Notes: generated from the letters alone by a model not told the origin. A stretch of 64,000 nucleotides of DNA from Macrobrachium rosenbergii (GCF_040412425.1 NC_089744.1:23303501-23367500); one strand, 5' to 3'. Counted from the first letter of the stretch, positions 47,100-58,877 are shown. Translations and numbers: made by a program.

Positions 47100-47112
47100 T
47101 GTATATATATGT
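47015..47112. repeat. (AT)n microsatellite
   Basis: AT array bounded on both sides by TACAGTATATATGTAT-type sequence and its reverse, so the whole is near-palindromic. Confidence 0.96.
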
Positions 47113-47922
<810 letters not shown>

Positions 47923-47925
<3 letters not shown>

Positions 47926-48440
47926 GTGTGTGTGTGTGTAAAATATGTATACATATATTTATATATGCATTGCATATATCTGTTAGATACGTATTGCAAG
48001 CTAAAGACAATTAAAAATACTTCAATATCGCAAACTAACATAAGACAAAATATCCCCACCCATTCCTCACAGGGCTTTGAAATAAAATCCACTGAGAAAT
48101 GCTCACAGTTTTTTAATTTAAATGATTTCACAAACAAGTACTGAAAAAAAAAACTTGCTTATATCAGTACATCCGAGTAAGCCATTTTACTTATCTCTGC
48201 GCCGGGAGCTAATATGAATTTCAAACAAATACGCTTCCCCTTTTAATGCAATGCATTGGAGCTCAGCCTTTCCTGTTGCAGCTGATTTGCATAAGATACA
48301 ACGACGGGGTATCATTATGTTCATGTACTGTATGTAAATTTGATTTAGTTTCTACCGTGGGGGAAAAAACACAAGCGGGGATGATAATTCCCAGTTGCTG
48401 TGCCGTTTGCGTTTCATAAATTTAACGGCATTTCTCTTTG
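47923..48440. other. Intergenic sequence, nothing recognised
   Basis: No supported feature. Confidence 0.4.
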
Positions 48441-48445
48441 TGGAT

Positions 48446-48615
48446 TTATTATTATTATTATTATTTGAAGGGAGGAGACCCTTTTTCAAACACGTCCTGT
48501 TAAAGAGAATGGCAGCATCAGTGGAACCGATTTTATATATTATGGTCTTTTCAATTCTTCTTATCATTTTCTTCTCATACGGGCTGATATTTGCTAATAC
48601 CTGGCCGATGTTCAT
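48446..48615 (-). pseudogene. PLE ORF N-terminal fragment, diverged
   Basis: The minus frame from ATG at 48615 reads MNIGQVLANISPYEKKMIRR, then TDAAILFNRTCLKKGLLPS, then poly-asparagine from an AAT array (48446-48464). It aligns with MTNIGELLARTSTEEK and AAIIFNRTCLKEGLLP of the 10-12.5 kb complex. It is therefore a second PLE lineage, truncated at nearly the same codon. No hammerhead-like motif was found upstream. Confidence 0.78.
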
Positions 48616-48665
48616 AGTCTGGGTAAGAAAGTGTTTTTTTTTAAATTATAAGATTAATCTTTATC

Positions 48666-48668
<3 letters not shown>

Positions 48669-48729
<61 letters not shown>

Positions 48730-48850
48730 ATAGCGATCTCTGTTCATATAGACCACTGACTTGAAATTCACGCTTCCAAAGAATATAGTATTCACTGGAA
48801 AGGAGTAACAGAAGGTAATATGAAATACAGAAAGATTATCAATTATTAGA
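48669..48850 (-). mobile_element. LINE-C tail with (TAA)n, minus strand
   Basis: An ATT array (48669-48726) is followed by CAGATAGCGATCTCTGTTCA (partly deleted tail), ACTTGAAATTCACGCTTCCA and the UTR AGTAACAGAAGGTAATATGA. Confidence 0.83.
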
Positions 48851-49015
48851 AAGGAAAAATAAATTAACAAATTAATAAATAAATACAGCGTATTTCGGAT
48901 ATACTGATGAATTTACAGAGATGAAAATTAATTATCTTTATAACTATAGGTGAAATTAATTGCTCCACTTCAGTGCCTTCATATTTATCTGTTTATTTAT
49001 CTCGTTTTCATACAG

Positions 49016-49018
<3 letters not shown>

Positions 49019-49082
<64 letters not shown>
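49019..49082. repeat. (TC)n microsatellite
   Basis: About 64 bp. Confidence 0.97.
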
Positions 49083-49085
<3 letters not shown>

Positions 49086-49186
49086 GTATTTAGTATGTTG
49101 ACTCAGTCCATAAGGGTTTTCAACTGAAGATTTAAAGAAAAGAAGAACAAAAAATAACCTTTGCATATTACTAACAACCTACTCTT

Positions 49187-49424
49187 TTAGTTTTCTATTA
49201 AAGAAAACTACTGAGATGGCTATTTGTCTAAAAACTACTGAGGCCAGAGGGCTGCAATTTGGTATGTTTGATGATTGGAGGGTGGATGATCAACATACTA
49301 ATTTGCAGCCCTCTAGCCTCAGTAGTTTTTAAGATCTGAGGGCGGACAGAAAAAGTGCACACAGAAAAAAGTGCGGACGGACACACAAAGCCGGCACAAT
49401 AGTTTTCTTTTACAGATAACTAAA
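49187..49424. mobile_element. HPA foldback copy: both ends are the 3' hairpin end
   Basis: The left end is TTAGTTTTCTATTAAAGAAAACTA (the HPA 3' terminus reversed), followed by a few bases of the reversed GTCTG zone. After that come the complete central long hairpin (49233-49330), the GCGGACAG repeats and a normal 3' terminus (49405-49424). The 5' half is entirely absent. The copy is a palindrome centred on the long hairpin. Confidence 0.85.
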
Positions 49425-49823
49425 ACTACTTTTACGAAACTTAATTTCTTCCCAGACAGTTTTAAACGGAGTTAAAGGAAAAAAAGGGGATTTTGTACCT
49501 CAAAAATGATAAAAATAGTGTCAATTAAAGGAAAAAAAATTCATATACCAATGAATATATTTTGAAATACATACCAAGCCAGTTCTTATAAAATTCTCTT
49601 AAGAAGTTCCACATCTCCGTATCAGAGGCTTGTTTTCCTAAGAAAGGATTTTTAAAGGGATCTTTTCCATTCTGTAATGATAAATGAGACTTTGATTTGT
49701 TACTACAGAAAAAACCCGTTTTCATCGTAGGAAGTTAAATTCTTGCACTAAGTTTTGCTAGAACATAAATACTAAAAAAAGCAGTCTTTAACTTTGGACC
49801 TAAATTGGCATTCCATTTTTTAA
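49425..49823. other. AT-rich intergenic sequence, nothing recognised
   Basis: No supported feature. Confidence 0.4.
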
Positions 49824-50063
49824 ATTGAATATAGAATTTAGGCCAAAGGGCAAGCACTGGGACCAATGAGGTCATGCAGTGCTGAAACGGAAATTGAGAG
49901 TAAAAGGTTCGAAAAGTGTAACAGGAGGAAAACCTCCCAGTTGCACTATGAATCAATTGTTAGGGTTGCAGCTAGGGGCAGAAGGCACGCTGCAAAGAAC
50001 CTAGAGTAATGCCTACAGTTTTCCGCACGAGGTGCGCTGACGGCACTACCCCACTACGGGATC
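49824..50063 (+). mobile_element. GRB repeat with ~70-bp internal deletion
   Basis: Begins ATAGAATTTAGGCCAAAGGG. It jumps from ATGAATCAATTGTTAGG directly to GTTGCAGCTAGGGGCAGAAG, missing the GGGTGGAAAGTAAGATGG zone, and ends CACTACCCCACTACGGG. Confidence 0.88.
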
Positions 50064-50503
50064 TATTTTTTTTAAATCCTTGATAATCCTTCCGTGTTTC
50101 ACCTACAAGTTTGAGAAAGAAGCAAATATATGCGAGATTTCAAGAGAAGACACAGAGAACCAGACCCATAAACCCATTGTGGGCCACTTCTCAAAATTTT
50201 ACGGCTGATCGAGACATTACCTTTCCGGGACAGAAATTTTTTAGTGGGCGCCATTGGCGGCTGGAATTCTCTGTAAGCACTCCGGGGTGAATGGAAACCA
50301 ATCTGGAACATCCATAATTCCAGGAAGTCATTGCTGTGTGGGAGCTGGGAAGCTTCCAGGAAAAGCGCCATTTTATATTCTTCAGATTTTATTTTTTCAA
50401 AAATCGTCAGAGATTATAAATGTGAAGGGGTCTCTGACCGTACATTTGGTTTTCATTCACAACAGAAAATTTTGGCTGAAAGGCATCACTTGTATGGAAT
50501 GTG
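50064..50503. other. Single-copy intergenic sequence, nothing recognised
   Basis: Average GC with small frames on both strands (for example minus 50099-50371, 90 codons) that show no domain. Confidence 0.35.

Positions 50504-50586
<83 letters not shown>
50504..50586. repeat. (GA)n microsatellite
   Basis: About 80 bp. Confidence 0.97.
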
Positions 50587-50589
<3 letters not shown>

Positions 50590-50938
50590 TTAAACTATTT
50601 TAAATTTTCGTAATTAGCCTTCTGAACCTGACTTCTTCTGTAACCACCTAAGGTCCCTAGCTGGAAATTAATTGTATGCAATCTGTTTTTTTAATTGTTA
50701 TAATTTTTTACGTTTTTTTTACTATTATTCTCAATATTATTACTGCCATTACCATTATTATGAATATTATTTTTTCTACTTCTTCAGCTACTGTGTGGAT
50801 ATTGCCGATTTGTCAATCTTTATCAGTTATCTCATGTATCTAGATTACGTATGTTATTGTCTCTACTTTGTATATTCCATGTATATGGCCTTGAGCTGAA
50901 ATCAAATTTATAATAATTATTATCTTTTTTTTTTTGTC
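50587..50938. other. AT-rich intergenic sequence, nothing recognised
   Basis: T-rich, with ATTATTACTGCCATTACCAT-type imperfect triplets. Confidence 0.4.
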
Positions 50939-51211
50939 TACCACAGTCATCCTATTCGACTGGGTGGTTTTTATAGTGTGGGGTTCCGGGTTGCATCCTG
51001 CCTCCTTAGGAGTCCATCACTTTTCTCACTATGTGCGCTGTTTCTAGTAGTACACTCTTCTGCGTGAGTCCTGGAGCTACTTTGGCACCTACTTTTTCCA
51101 GGTTCCTTTTCAGGGATCTTGGGATCGTGCCTAGTGTTCCTATGATTATGGGTGCAATTTCCACTGGCCTATTCCATATCCTTCTTATTTCGATTTTCAG
51201 GACTTGATACC

Positions 51212-51212
<1 letters not shown>
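50939..51212 (-). mobile_element. LINE-G 3' end (polyprotein C-terminus and 3' UTR)
   Basis: On the minus strand, an open frame of about 70 codons enters at 51212 and ends at a TAA at 51006-51008. It reads RYQVLKIEIRRIWN, IIIGTLGTIPRSLKRNLEKV, QKSVLLETAHIVRKVMDS. This is a C-terminal motif found in non-LTR retrotransposon polyproteins. The UTR follows to GACTGTGGTAGAC and an A-rich end. Upstream it is cut off by an ATT array. Confidence 0.8.

Positions 51213-51281
<69 letters not shown>
51213..51281. repeat. (ATT)n microsatellite at the LINE-G truncation point
   Basis: About 68 bp, joined directly to the 5'-truncated edge of LINE-G. Confidence 0.97.
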
Positions 51282-51282
<1 letters not shown>

Positions 51283-51419
51283 TGTCAATCATATCTGTTT
51301 ACCACGATGACACGGGAGTATAGGTGAAATATATAAAGATACTCAAGTATTTTTTACCAATTCAACACAGAGTATTTATTCCCTACCCTTGCTAGTTCAT
51401 AGACTTCACCTACTTTAAG

Positions 51420-52240
51420 CAATAATATTTTCTTTTGATGAGTCCGAATTTTAAATGCATCCAAAGCAGAAAGAGCACTTATATTCCATCTAACACCAAA
51501 AACTATCTAGAAAGATCTAGGAAAAAGCAAATTGAAGACGAATTGAATTCTACTTTATCCAATAATATTTTATTTTGTAACGTTAGAATGCAAATGTATG
51601 CAAGGCAGAATGTACATTTATATTCCATCTAGTGCCAAAAACTTTCTAGAAAGATCTAGAAAAACCATTCTGACATTTAATTTTTTATTGTTAGAATGCA
51701 AATGTGCACTAAGTAGCAAAAGCATTTATATATTCCATCTAGTGCCAAAACTATCTAGAAAGATCTATTAATCAAGGCCGCCGAAAACAGATCTATTTTT
51801 CGGTGGTCTCGGGACAATGCTGTATGAGCCGTGGCCCATGAAACTTTAACCTGTCCTATATCGTTGCCAGACGCACGATTATGGCTAACTTCAACCTTAA
51901 ATAAAATAAAAAACTACTGAGGCTAGAGGGCTGCAATTTGTTATGTTTGATGATTGGAGGGTGGATGATCAACATACCAATTTGCAGCCCTCTAGCCTCA
52001 GCAGTTTTTAAGATCTGAGGGCGGACAGAAAAAGTGCGGACGGACAGACAAAGCCAGCACAATAGTATTCTTTTACCGACAACTGAAGACCTAACTGAAA
52101 GACGTATTGAATCCTCCTTTATGCAATAATATTTTATATTGAAATGTTGTAATGCAAATGTATGCAAAGTAGAAAAAGCATTTATATTCACTCTGATACC
52201 AAAACCTTTCTAAGAATATCTACGAAAAGCTTAAATGAAG
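51420..52240. repeat. ~150-bp tandem repeat interrupted by an HPA insertion
   Basis: Units share CAATAATATTTTATTTTG, AGAATGCAAATGTATGCAA, TTTATATTCCATCTAGTGCC and CTATCTAGAAAGATCTA; three units lie before 51770 and one after 52086. Confidence 0.85.
51770..52086 (+). mobile_element. HPA element, 5' truncated, nested in tandem repeat
   Basis: Begins at AATCAAGGCCGCCGAAAACA, so the 5' hairpin is missing; the rest is intact to the 3' hairpin (TAGTATTCTTTTACCGACAACTGA, decayed). It splits the last unit of the surrounding tandem repeat, so it is younger than that array. Confidence 0.9.
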
Positions 52241-52610
52241 GACGAACATAATCCTACCGAGCCGAGTCCACCCGCATAAGCAGCCCCCCAGAAATCGGGC
52301 CTCCCATTTCGAGCTGTGGAGAGAGAGAGAGAGAGATAAAATCCCCAAATATTCCAAAAAGGCTCCGAGAATACTTTGGGAGTGAAATATATGCGAACTG
52401 TCTGCGAGGTCCAAACCAATTCGCTTTGCCCTTCGCTCGGGCGAGAAGAGAAAAGGGGGTAATGGTTGGAACAAAATCTCTCTTTTTTAAAGAGAGCTAT
52501 TTTTTATTTTTTATTTAATCTCTCCTTTGCTAAATATATATAATTCTTTTGTGTTAATGATGGGTATGGGAATTTAGACCGATGGGCAAATTGTGTAAGT
52601 AGTTTTCTAG
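52241..52610. other. Intergenic sequence, nothing recognised
   Basis: Includes a short GA tract (52319-52336) and a GC-rich patch (GAGCCGAGTCCACCCGCATA). No gene supported. Confidence 0.4.
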
Positions 52611-53022
52611 TTTTTTAGTTTTCTGTAAAAGGAAACTATTGTCTCCGGTTTTGTCTGTCCGTCCGCATTTTTTTATGTCCGCCCTCAGATCTTCAAAACT
52701 ACCGAGGCTAGAGGGCTGCAAATTGATATGTTGATCATCCACCCTCCAATCATCAAACATACTGAATTGCAGCCCTCTAGCCTCGGTAGTTTTTATTTTA
52801 TTTAAGGTTAAATCTAGCCATAACCGTGCGTCTGGCAACGATATAGGACAGGTCACCACCGGGCCGTGGTTAAAGTCTCATGGGCCGCGGCTCATGCAGC
52901 ATTGTACCGAGACCACCGAAAGCCTCGGTAGTTTTTAAGATCTGAGGGCGGACAGAGAAAGTGCGGACAGAAAACAGTGCGGACGGACAGACAAAGCCGG
53001 CACAATAGTTTTCTTTTACGGA
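52611..53022. mobile_element. HPA foldback chimera: both ends are the 3' hairpin end
   Basis: From 52611 the element runs in minus orientation (TTAGTTTTCTGTAAAAGGAAAC, long hairpin, GC block) to GAGACCACCGAAAG at about 52920. There it switches to plus orientation at CCTCGGTAGTTTTTAAGATC and runs out through the GCGGACAG repeats to the 3' hairpin. The true 5' hairpin is absent. Confidence 0.88.
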
Positions 53023-53489
53023 AAAAAATTATTAGCCAATAAAAACATTATCGTATACATTTTTATAATGTTTATTTCCGTATTCCAGAGAGTTTTAGCA
53101 CCATTTCCCAAACTGTCTCAGGTCTGCATAATCGCCTATCTGCTATTTTCAAGAGGCCATTAAAACCATAATACCAGCAACCTTATTTCTCTGTTTCAGA
53201 TACTGATAAACGTTACTTTCTCTTCATTTGGAAAGTTAATATAAAGGACACTCGCTCATGACATTTATATGATGCCCCAAAAAATCTGTTAGGAGGCGAT
53301 GTTATAAGTGCGTAGGAGCAGACTCGTCATAATTTTTAGAGAAGAGTTCGAGACAGCTGCAGCAATAATAATCATATGAGAGCGTTAGGACGAAAATAAA
53401 TGAGTATCATACACAGAAAGGTAATAGAGAAATATAGGTATAAACACAAGTATATACATACATACATACATATATACATATGTATATAC

Positions 53490-53495
<6 letters not shown>
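53023..53495. other. Intergenic sequence, nothing recognised
   Basis: No supported feature. Confidence 0.4.

Positions 53496-53552
<57 letters not shown>
53496..53552. repeat. (AT)n microsatellite
   Basis: About 55 bp with ACATACATACAT flanks on both sides. Confidence 0.96.
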
Positions 53553-53556
<4 letters not shown>

Positions 53557-53809
53557 CATACAGAAAAAATAATATAAACACCTATCTTTCCTAAGCCAAT
53601 TCTGCGGCTTATTTATAGACTTTGTATCGCAGTGGTTAAATCGTCTGTCTCCCTGATGACTGCCTTTTATGAGTGATGGTGAATTGGTCAGCACAAGTAA
53701 AGAAGTTAATAAGATTTGAAGGAGAGGAGAAGATAAAAAGTTCTTTAATTTTACCGATAAACTAAAAGAAGAAGTTATTTTGGAAGGATTGAGAATAGGG
53801 AGGATAGAT

Positions 53810-54214
53810 AACAAGTAAAAAAAAGAAAAAAAAAAGCCGAAGTTTCTTCGGTGCAATTAAGTTTCTTTTAAAGCGTATAATCAAGGCCACCGAAAATAGA
53901 TCTATCTCTCGGTGGTCTCGATATAATGCTGTATGAGCCGCGGTCCATGAAACGTGAACCACTGTCCGGTGGTGGCCTGGCCTATATCGTTGCCAGACGC
54001 ACGATTATGGCTAACTTTAATCTTAAATAAAATAAAAACTACTGAGGCTAGAGGGCTGCAATTTGGTATGTTTGATGATTGGAGGGTGGATGATCAACAT
54101 ACCAATTTGCAGCTCTCTAGCCTCAGTAGTTTTTAAGATTTGAGAGCGGACGGAAAAAAGTCCGGACTGACAGACAAAGCCGGCACAATAGTTTTCTTTT
54201 CAGAAAACTAAAAG
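53810..54214 (+). mobile_element. HPA element, full length
   Basis: All modules are present. A-rich expansion after AACAAGT; the 5' hairpin is GCCGAAG/CTTCGG followed by TGC; the CCACCGAAAATAGATCTATC hairpin is near perfect. Confidence 0.93.
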
Positions 54215-54505
54215 GGAACGAAATTAAATTCAGTGCTAGGAAGGCTAGCCAATCTAGTAAAACCTATCTGTTGCTATTTAAGCGTCTTTGAATGGTAGCT
54301 CAAATGTCCAAAGGTAATATTACTAGGAAAAATCATTCTGAGGAAGAGGTATACCGTAAATTTCAAAAATGAGATAGCGGACACCTACTTGAATTCATTT
54401 ATTCCAGAAATGTTCGTATTGGAACGATATTACATAGATGGGTTTTGTAGCTGCGAGGAAGTGAAGTTAGTTTTTGATAGGATTATGGTGAAAATTTTAG
54501 AACGG

Positions 54506-54510
<5 letters not shown>

Positions 54511-54580
<70 letters not shown>
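54511..54580. repeat. (AT)n microsatellite
   Basis: About 68 bp. Confidence 0.97.
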
Positions 54581-54581
<1 letters not shown>

Positions 54582-54690
54582 TATAAATCAGTATCAGTCC
54601 TTCGTCAGTGGCTTGAAAATAAAGTCGAAACCGGTTATTTTTCACTTGTGGTAACGTGTGATAAATGAATCACGTACAAAAGTGATTATA

Positions 54691-54822
<132 letters not shown>

Positions 54823-55049
54823 TATACACGATGAATTAAATTTTCTATGAATACCATAATAAATAAAAGTTTGAAAAACTAATTCAATATCTATCCCACA
54901 CTCCAGTCTCCCAACGCCAACTAAAGCATATTTCAGGTCTGAAGCGAAATAAAAAAAAATATTGAATTTCTAAGAAATTCTTTATTATCACACACTGCTC
55001 CCTTTCATAACTCAAAGGAAAGAGTTGAAAGGATACGACCTAACCATTC

Positions 55050-55088
55050 AATACGCTGAGCTGTTTAATACGTGGCATTGAAAAGGCG

Positions 55089-55150
<62 letters not shown>

Positions 55151-55195
55151 TTACTTTGTAATATGTCGAGGTGTTTAATACGTGGCACTGAAATG

Positions 55196-55277
<82 letters not shown>

Positions 55278-55355
55278 TCCAGAACCTTAGCAATCAATAT
55301 ATTGAGCTATTTAATACCATACCTAACACTGAAAACTCGATTTCTAGTCGTTTTC

Positions 55356-55415
<60 letters not shown>

Positions 55416-55482
55416 TTACCTTGTAGCAAGTTGAGCTGTTTAATACATGACATTGAAAAGGCGACTTTCCAGACGTTCTCAT

Positions 55483-55553
<71 letters not shown>

Positions 55554-55644
55554 CTTGAGATATTTGGTCCTTGAAAGTTAAAGTGAATTTCCAGTAGTTC
55601 TCAGCTTTTCCATCAATAATATCCATTGAAGACTGGTAACCTCC

Positions 55645-55707
<63 letters not shown>
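55050..55707. repeat. Tandem ~110-150 bp units, each with a (GA)n tract, 5 units
   Basis: Spacer AGCTGTTTAATACGTGGCAT + TGAAAAGGCGA alternates with GA tracts at 55092-55148, 55197-55272, 55361-55413, 55485-55551 and 55648-55707. The last spacers are more diverged. Confidence 0.9.
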
Positions 55708-55710
<3 letters not shown>

Positions 55711-55861
55711 TGTTTGCCAAACGTTGCAAAAAAAAAAAGAAAAAATCAATCAAAACTTCCCAGCTTTTCGAGAAGTTTTCCCCTAGAAAAAAAACATTGG
55801 TCAAACACCAAAGCAAACTAGGCCGATCTATCAACTACTCCCAAAGTCAATCTTCCAATAT

Positions 55862-56088
55862 ATCTGTCTATCTTTCTGTCGATCTATCTCTCTTTCTAGC
55901 TCTCTATCTCCCCATCTCTCTCTCTCTCCCTCTTTATCTACCTATCTATCTATCTATCTCTCTATTTATCTCTCCATCTGTCTATCTGTCTCTCTCTCTC
56001 TCTACCTATCTATCTGTCTATCTAACTCTCTATCTATCAACCTACCTATCTATCTCTCTCTTTATCTATCTATCTCTCTACATATCTA

Positions 56089-56121
<33 letters not shown>

Positions 56122-56150
56122 ACCTCTCTATATGTCTATCTATCTATCTC

Positions 56151-56193
<43 letters not shown>

Positions 56194-56288
56194 CTCTCTC
56201 TATCTATCTCTTATCTATCTCTCTCTCTATCTACCGGCTATATATTTATATATCAGTAAATTTCTATCTGTATGTATTACCATCAATA

Positions 56289-56345
<57 letters not shown>
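55862..56345. repeat. (TATC)n / (TC)n low-complexity block
   Basis: About 400 bp of TATC and TCTC mixtures followed by a pure TC tract (56291-56341). The 240-codon frame over it is a serine/leucine/tyrosine artefact. Confidence 0.95.
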
Positions 56346-56346
<1 letters not shown>

Positions 56347-56559
56347 AGTAACGCCTCAGTTTAACGGAATTCTGTACTTATCGGCTATATTATACCACTA
56401 ATAAACTTCTATCTATTTCTATCTATATGTCTACCTTTCTATCTAAATTAATTCCTCAATTCATGGACTTCCATACTTACAGGCTATATTATTATCATCA
56501 TCAATAAATTTCGCTATGATACTAATATAGATGTGATATAGTCTTAAATAAATCTCTTA

Positions 56560-56930
56560 GATTTAAAGTTTCTTCCAATATATCTAAAAAATATTCAAGT
56601 ACACAGTGACGGAATTGTACCACTAAGGGGAGAATAGCTTGTGGCCATACATCGAAGCATTTGTCAAGTACACATTCGTATTACTGCATCGTGTATATTG
56701 ACCACCTTACCAACTCTCAGTTTTCACGAAATGGTTAAGGGGGAAACCTTACGTCCTTTCCCGCCACTTTGCGCTACATATACGAGATCCTATCGCGTCC
56801 TAGAGTCCTACACCATCCGAAAGTGTCGTCTCCTACACGATTGATATCGGATAAGGCCCCCAGCTGTCCACCCTACCGTTAGTTACAGGCACTTTATATC
56901 TCCCCGGGAAACATTTATCGAAAAACTATT
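56560..56930. other. Single-copy, CpG-bearing stretch, no gene recognised
   Basis: Composition is more balanced than its flanks and no repeat partner occurs in the window. A ~68-codon plus frame (56641-56844) has no ATG at its start and no known domain. Possible old coding or regulatory sequence; not assignable. Confidence 0.3.
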
Positions 56931-57075
56931 TTTTTTTTTTGTTCTTTCTCGTCACTCTTCCCCATTCGACAGGAGATGTTTTCTTTCTCCTCTTTTTTTT
57001 TTCATGGAAGAAAAATATTGCTTTCGCTCTGTAGACATTCAGATACGCTGGTGTAAGGAAGGATAAATATTTTTG

Positions 57076-57079
<4 letters not shown>

Positions 57080-57145
<66 letters not shown>
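57080..57145. repeat. (GT)n microsatellite
   Basis: About 64 bp. Confidence 0.97.
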
Positions 57146-57147
<2 letters not shown>

Positions 57148-57346
57148 ATGAACAAACTTGGTCCGAGGGGCGAGGTAGAAGCGGTAAATGATCAAAATGG
57201 ATGATTTTTCTGAAAATAAAAGAGAATCGGTCTAAACCATTTCAGAATGTTTTATATTCATAGTCTTTCAAACTAACGGAGTTTTTGTTTTTTGTTCTTC
57301 TTCCGGTTGAAATTGAAAGACTGATCGCCAGTCATGTATAATATTA

Positions 57347-57731
57347 AACAAGTAGAAAATGGACTGAGGTTTCTTCCAGTCGAGTTTTCTGCACAGCGAA
57401 TAATCAAGGCCACCGAAAATAGATTTATCTTTCGGTGGTCTCGGTATAATGCTGCATGAGCCGTGGCCCGTGAAACTTTAACCACGGGCCGGTGGTGGCC
57501 TTACCTATACCGTTACCAGATATGGCTAACTTTAACTTTAAATAAAATCAAAACTACTGAGGAGGCTAGAGGGCTGCAATTTGGTACGTTTGATGACTGG
57601 AGGGTGGATGATCAACATACCAATCGACAGCCCTCTAGCCTCAGTAGTTTCTAAGATCTGAGGGCAGACAGAAAAAAGTGCGGACGGACAGACAAAGCCG
57701 GCACAATAGTTTTCTTTTACAGAAAACTAAT
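57347..57731 (+). mobile_element. HPA element, 5' hairpin decayed
   Basis: AACAAGTAGAAAATGG followed by a broken first hairpin (ACTGAGGTTTCTTCCAGTC). The remaining modules are intact up to TTTTCTTTTACAGAAAACTA. Confidence 0.91.
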
Positions 57732-58021
57732 AACCTTCCTTGTGTGCGACGGGAGCAATCATAAGATTGTTATTTAGACTTCGATACCTCCTGCCGCATT
57801 GTTGTAATGAAATAAAAACAGGTCCTTCAACCACCAGCTTACGACGTATCTGTTAGTTTGGTCGACTGGTAGAGTCTATCTAATTAACACTCAGAGCTGC
57901 AGAGGTCTGCATTCCATGCTATTTTATTCAGGGGTAAAAGATTGGGTTTGTGTGTGTGAACACTTCAGTGAAATTGTCTGAACTTGCCTGAAGGATTTTA
58001 GTAGAAACGCAGGAACATTTA
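57732..58021. other. Intergenic sequence, nothing recognised
   Basis: Contains TTTGGTCGACTGGTAGAGTC and CTGCAGAGGTCTGCATTCC, which vaguely recall a tRNA-derived head, but no full box A/box B pair is convincing. Confidence 0.35.
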
Positions 58022-58560
58022 TCGAGGCTAACTCTTAAATATGATTCTACTTACAGAGGATAACTCTTAGGAATTATTTTACTTATAGAGGATAACTCTT
58101 AGAAAATCTTTTACTTAGAGAGGATAGCTTTTAAAAACTATCTTAGTTATAGAGGATAACTCTACAGAAACTATTATACATAGAGAATAACTTTTAAAAC
58201 TTTTTTATAAATACGAATAACTCTTAGAAACAATTTTACTTAAAGAGGATAACTCCTAAAAACTATGTTATTTATAGAGGATAACTCATACAAACTATTT
58301 TACTTATGGAGGGTAACTTTTAAAACTATTTTATAAATAGAGATAACTCTTAGAAACAATTTTACTTATAGAGGATAACTCCTAAAAACTATATTAATTA
58401 TAGAGGATAACTCTTAAAAACTATTGTACTTATAGAGGGTAACTTTTAAAACTATTTTATAAATAGAGATAACTCTTAGTAAACAATTTTACTTATAGAG
58501 GATAACTCATAAAAACTATTTTACTTACAGAGGATAACTACTAAAATCTTTTTCATTTTT
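58022..58560. repeat. ~32-bp minisatellite, about 16 units
   Basis: The motif GAGGATAACTCTTAGAAA + CTATTTTACTTATA recurs; starts at 58056, 58088, 58120 and 58152 are exactly 32 bp apart, with later units drifting. Confidence 0.92.
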
Positions 58561-58701
58561 GTTTATATTTCAGGAACGTGTATATGCATAGACAAATTGA
58601 ATTACACAAGGTCACAAGTCCTAAAAATCTTGAATGGCAACTTTTAATGATAATAAAAGCAATTAATTAAAAAATACTAAGAGTAGCATGAATCTTAAAA
58701 T

Positions 58702-58877
58702 GGAGAAACAAATCTACAGTTATGTATATGTACGTATCTTTAAGGATAAATCTGTACGGAAAGCTTTCGGAAATATGTTCCATTCTGTTGGAACAGATTC
58801 CCGAATTCCCGAAAGCTACCTGTACAGATTTATCCTTAAATATATGTACATATACATAACTGGATTTGTTTCTCCAA
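58702..58877. repeat. Long palindrome (cruciform-type), ~70-bp arms
   Basis: The left arm GGAGAAACAAATCTACAGTT..GTACGG.AAAGCTTTCGG pairs with the right arm CCGAAAGCTACCTGTACAG..CATAACTGGATTTGTTTCTCC. The centre contains a second hairpin, TGTTCCATTCTGTTGGAACA. Arms are highly similar with a few mismatches, suggesting recent formation or a foldback element. Confidence 0.88.

Noticed and set aside
54595..54660. GTCGAAACCGGTTA segment as another hammerhead or Penelope pLTR
   Set aside because: It contains a GAAAC string, but no CTGANGA-like core or pairing stem could be placed.
55626..56348. 240-codon open frame, the longest in the window
   Set aside because: It is the reading of (GA)n, A-rich and (TATC)n/(TC)n tracts as Arg-Glu and Leu-Ser-Ile-Tyr repeats.
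57850..57925. tRNA-like head (GGTCGACTGGTAGAGTC)
   Set aside because: A box A-like stretch is present, but no matching box B at proper spacing and no cloverleaf.
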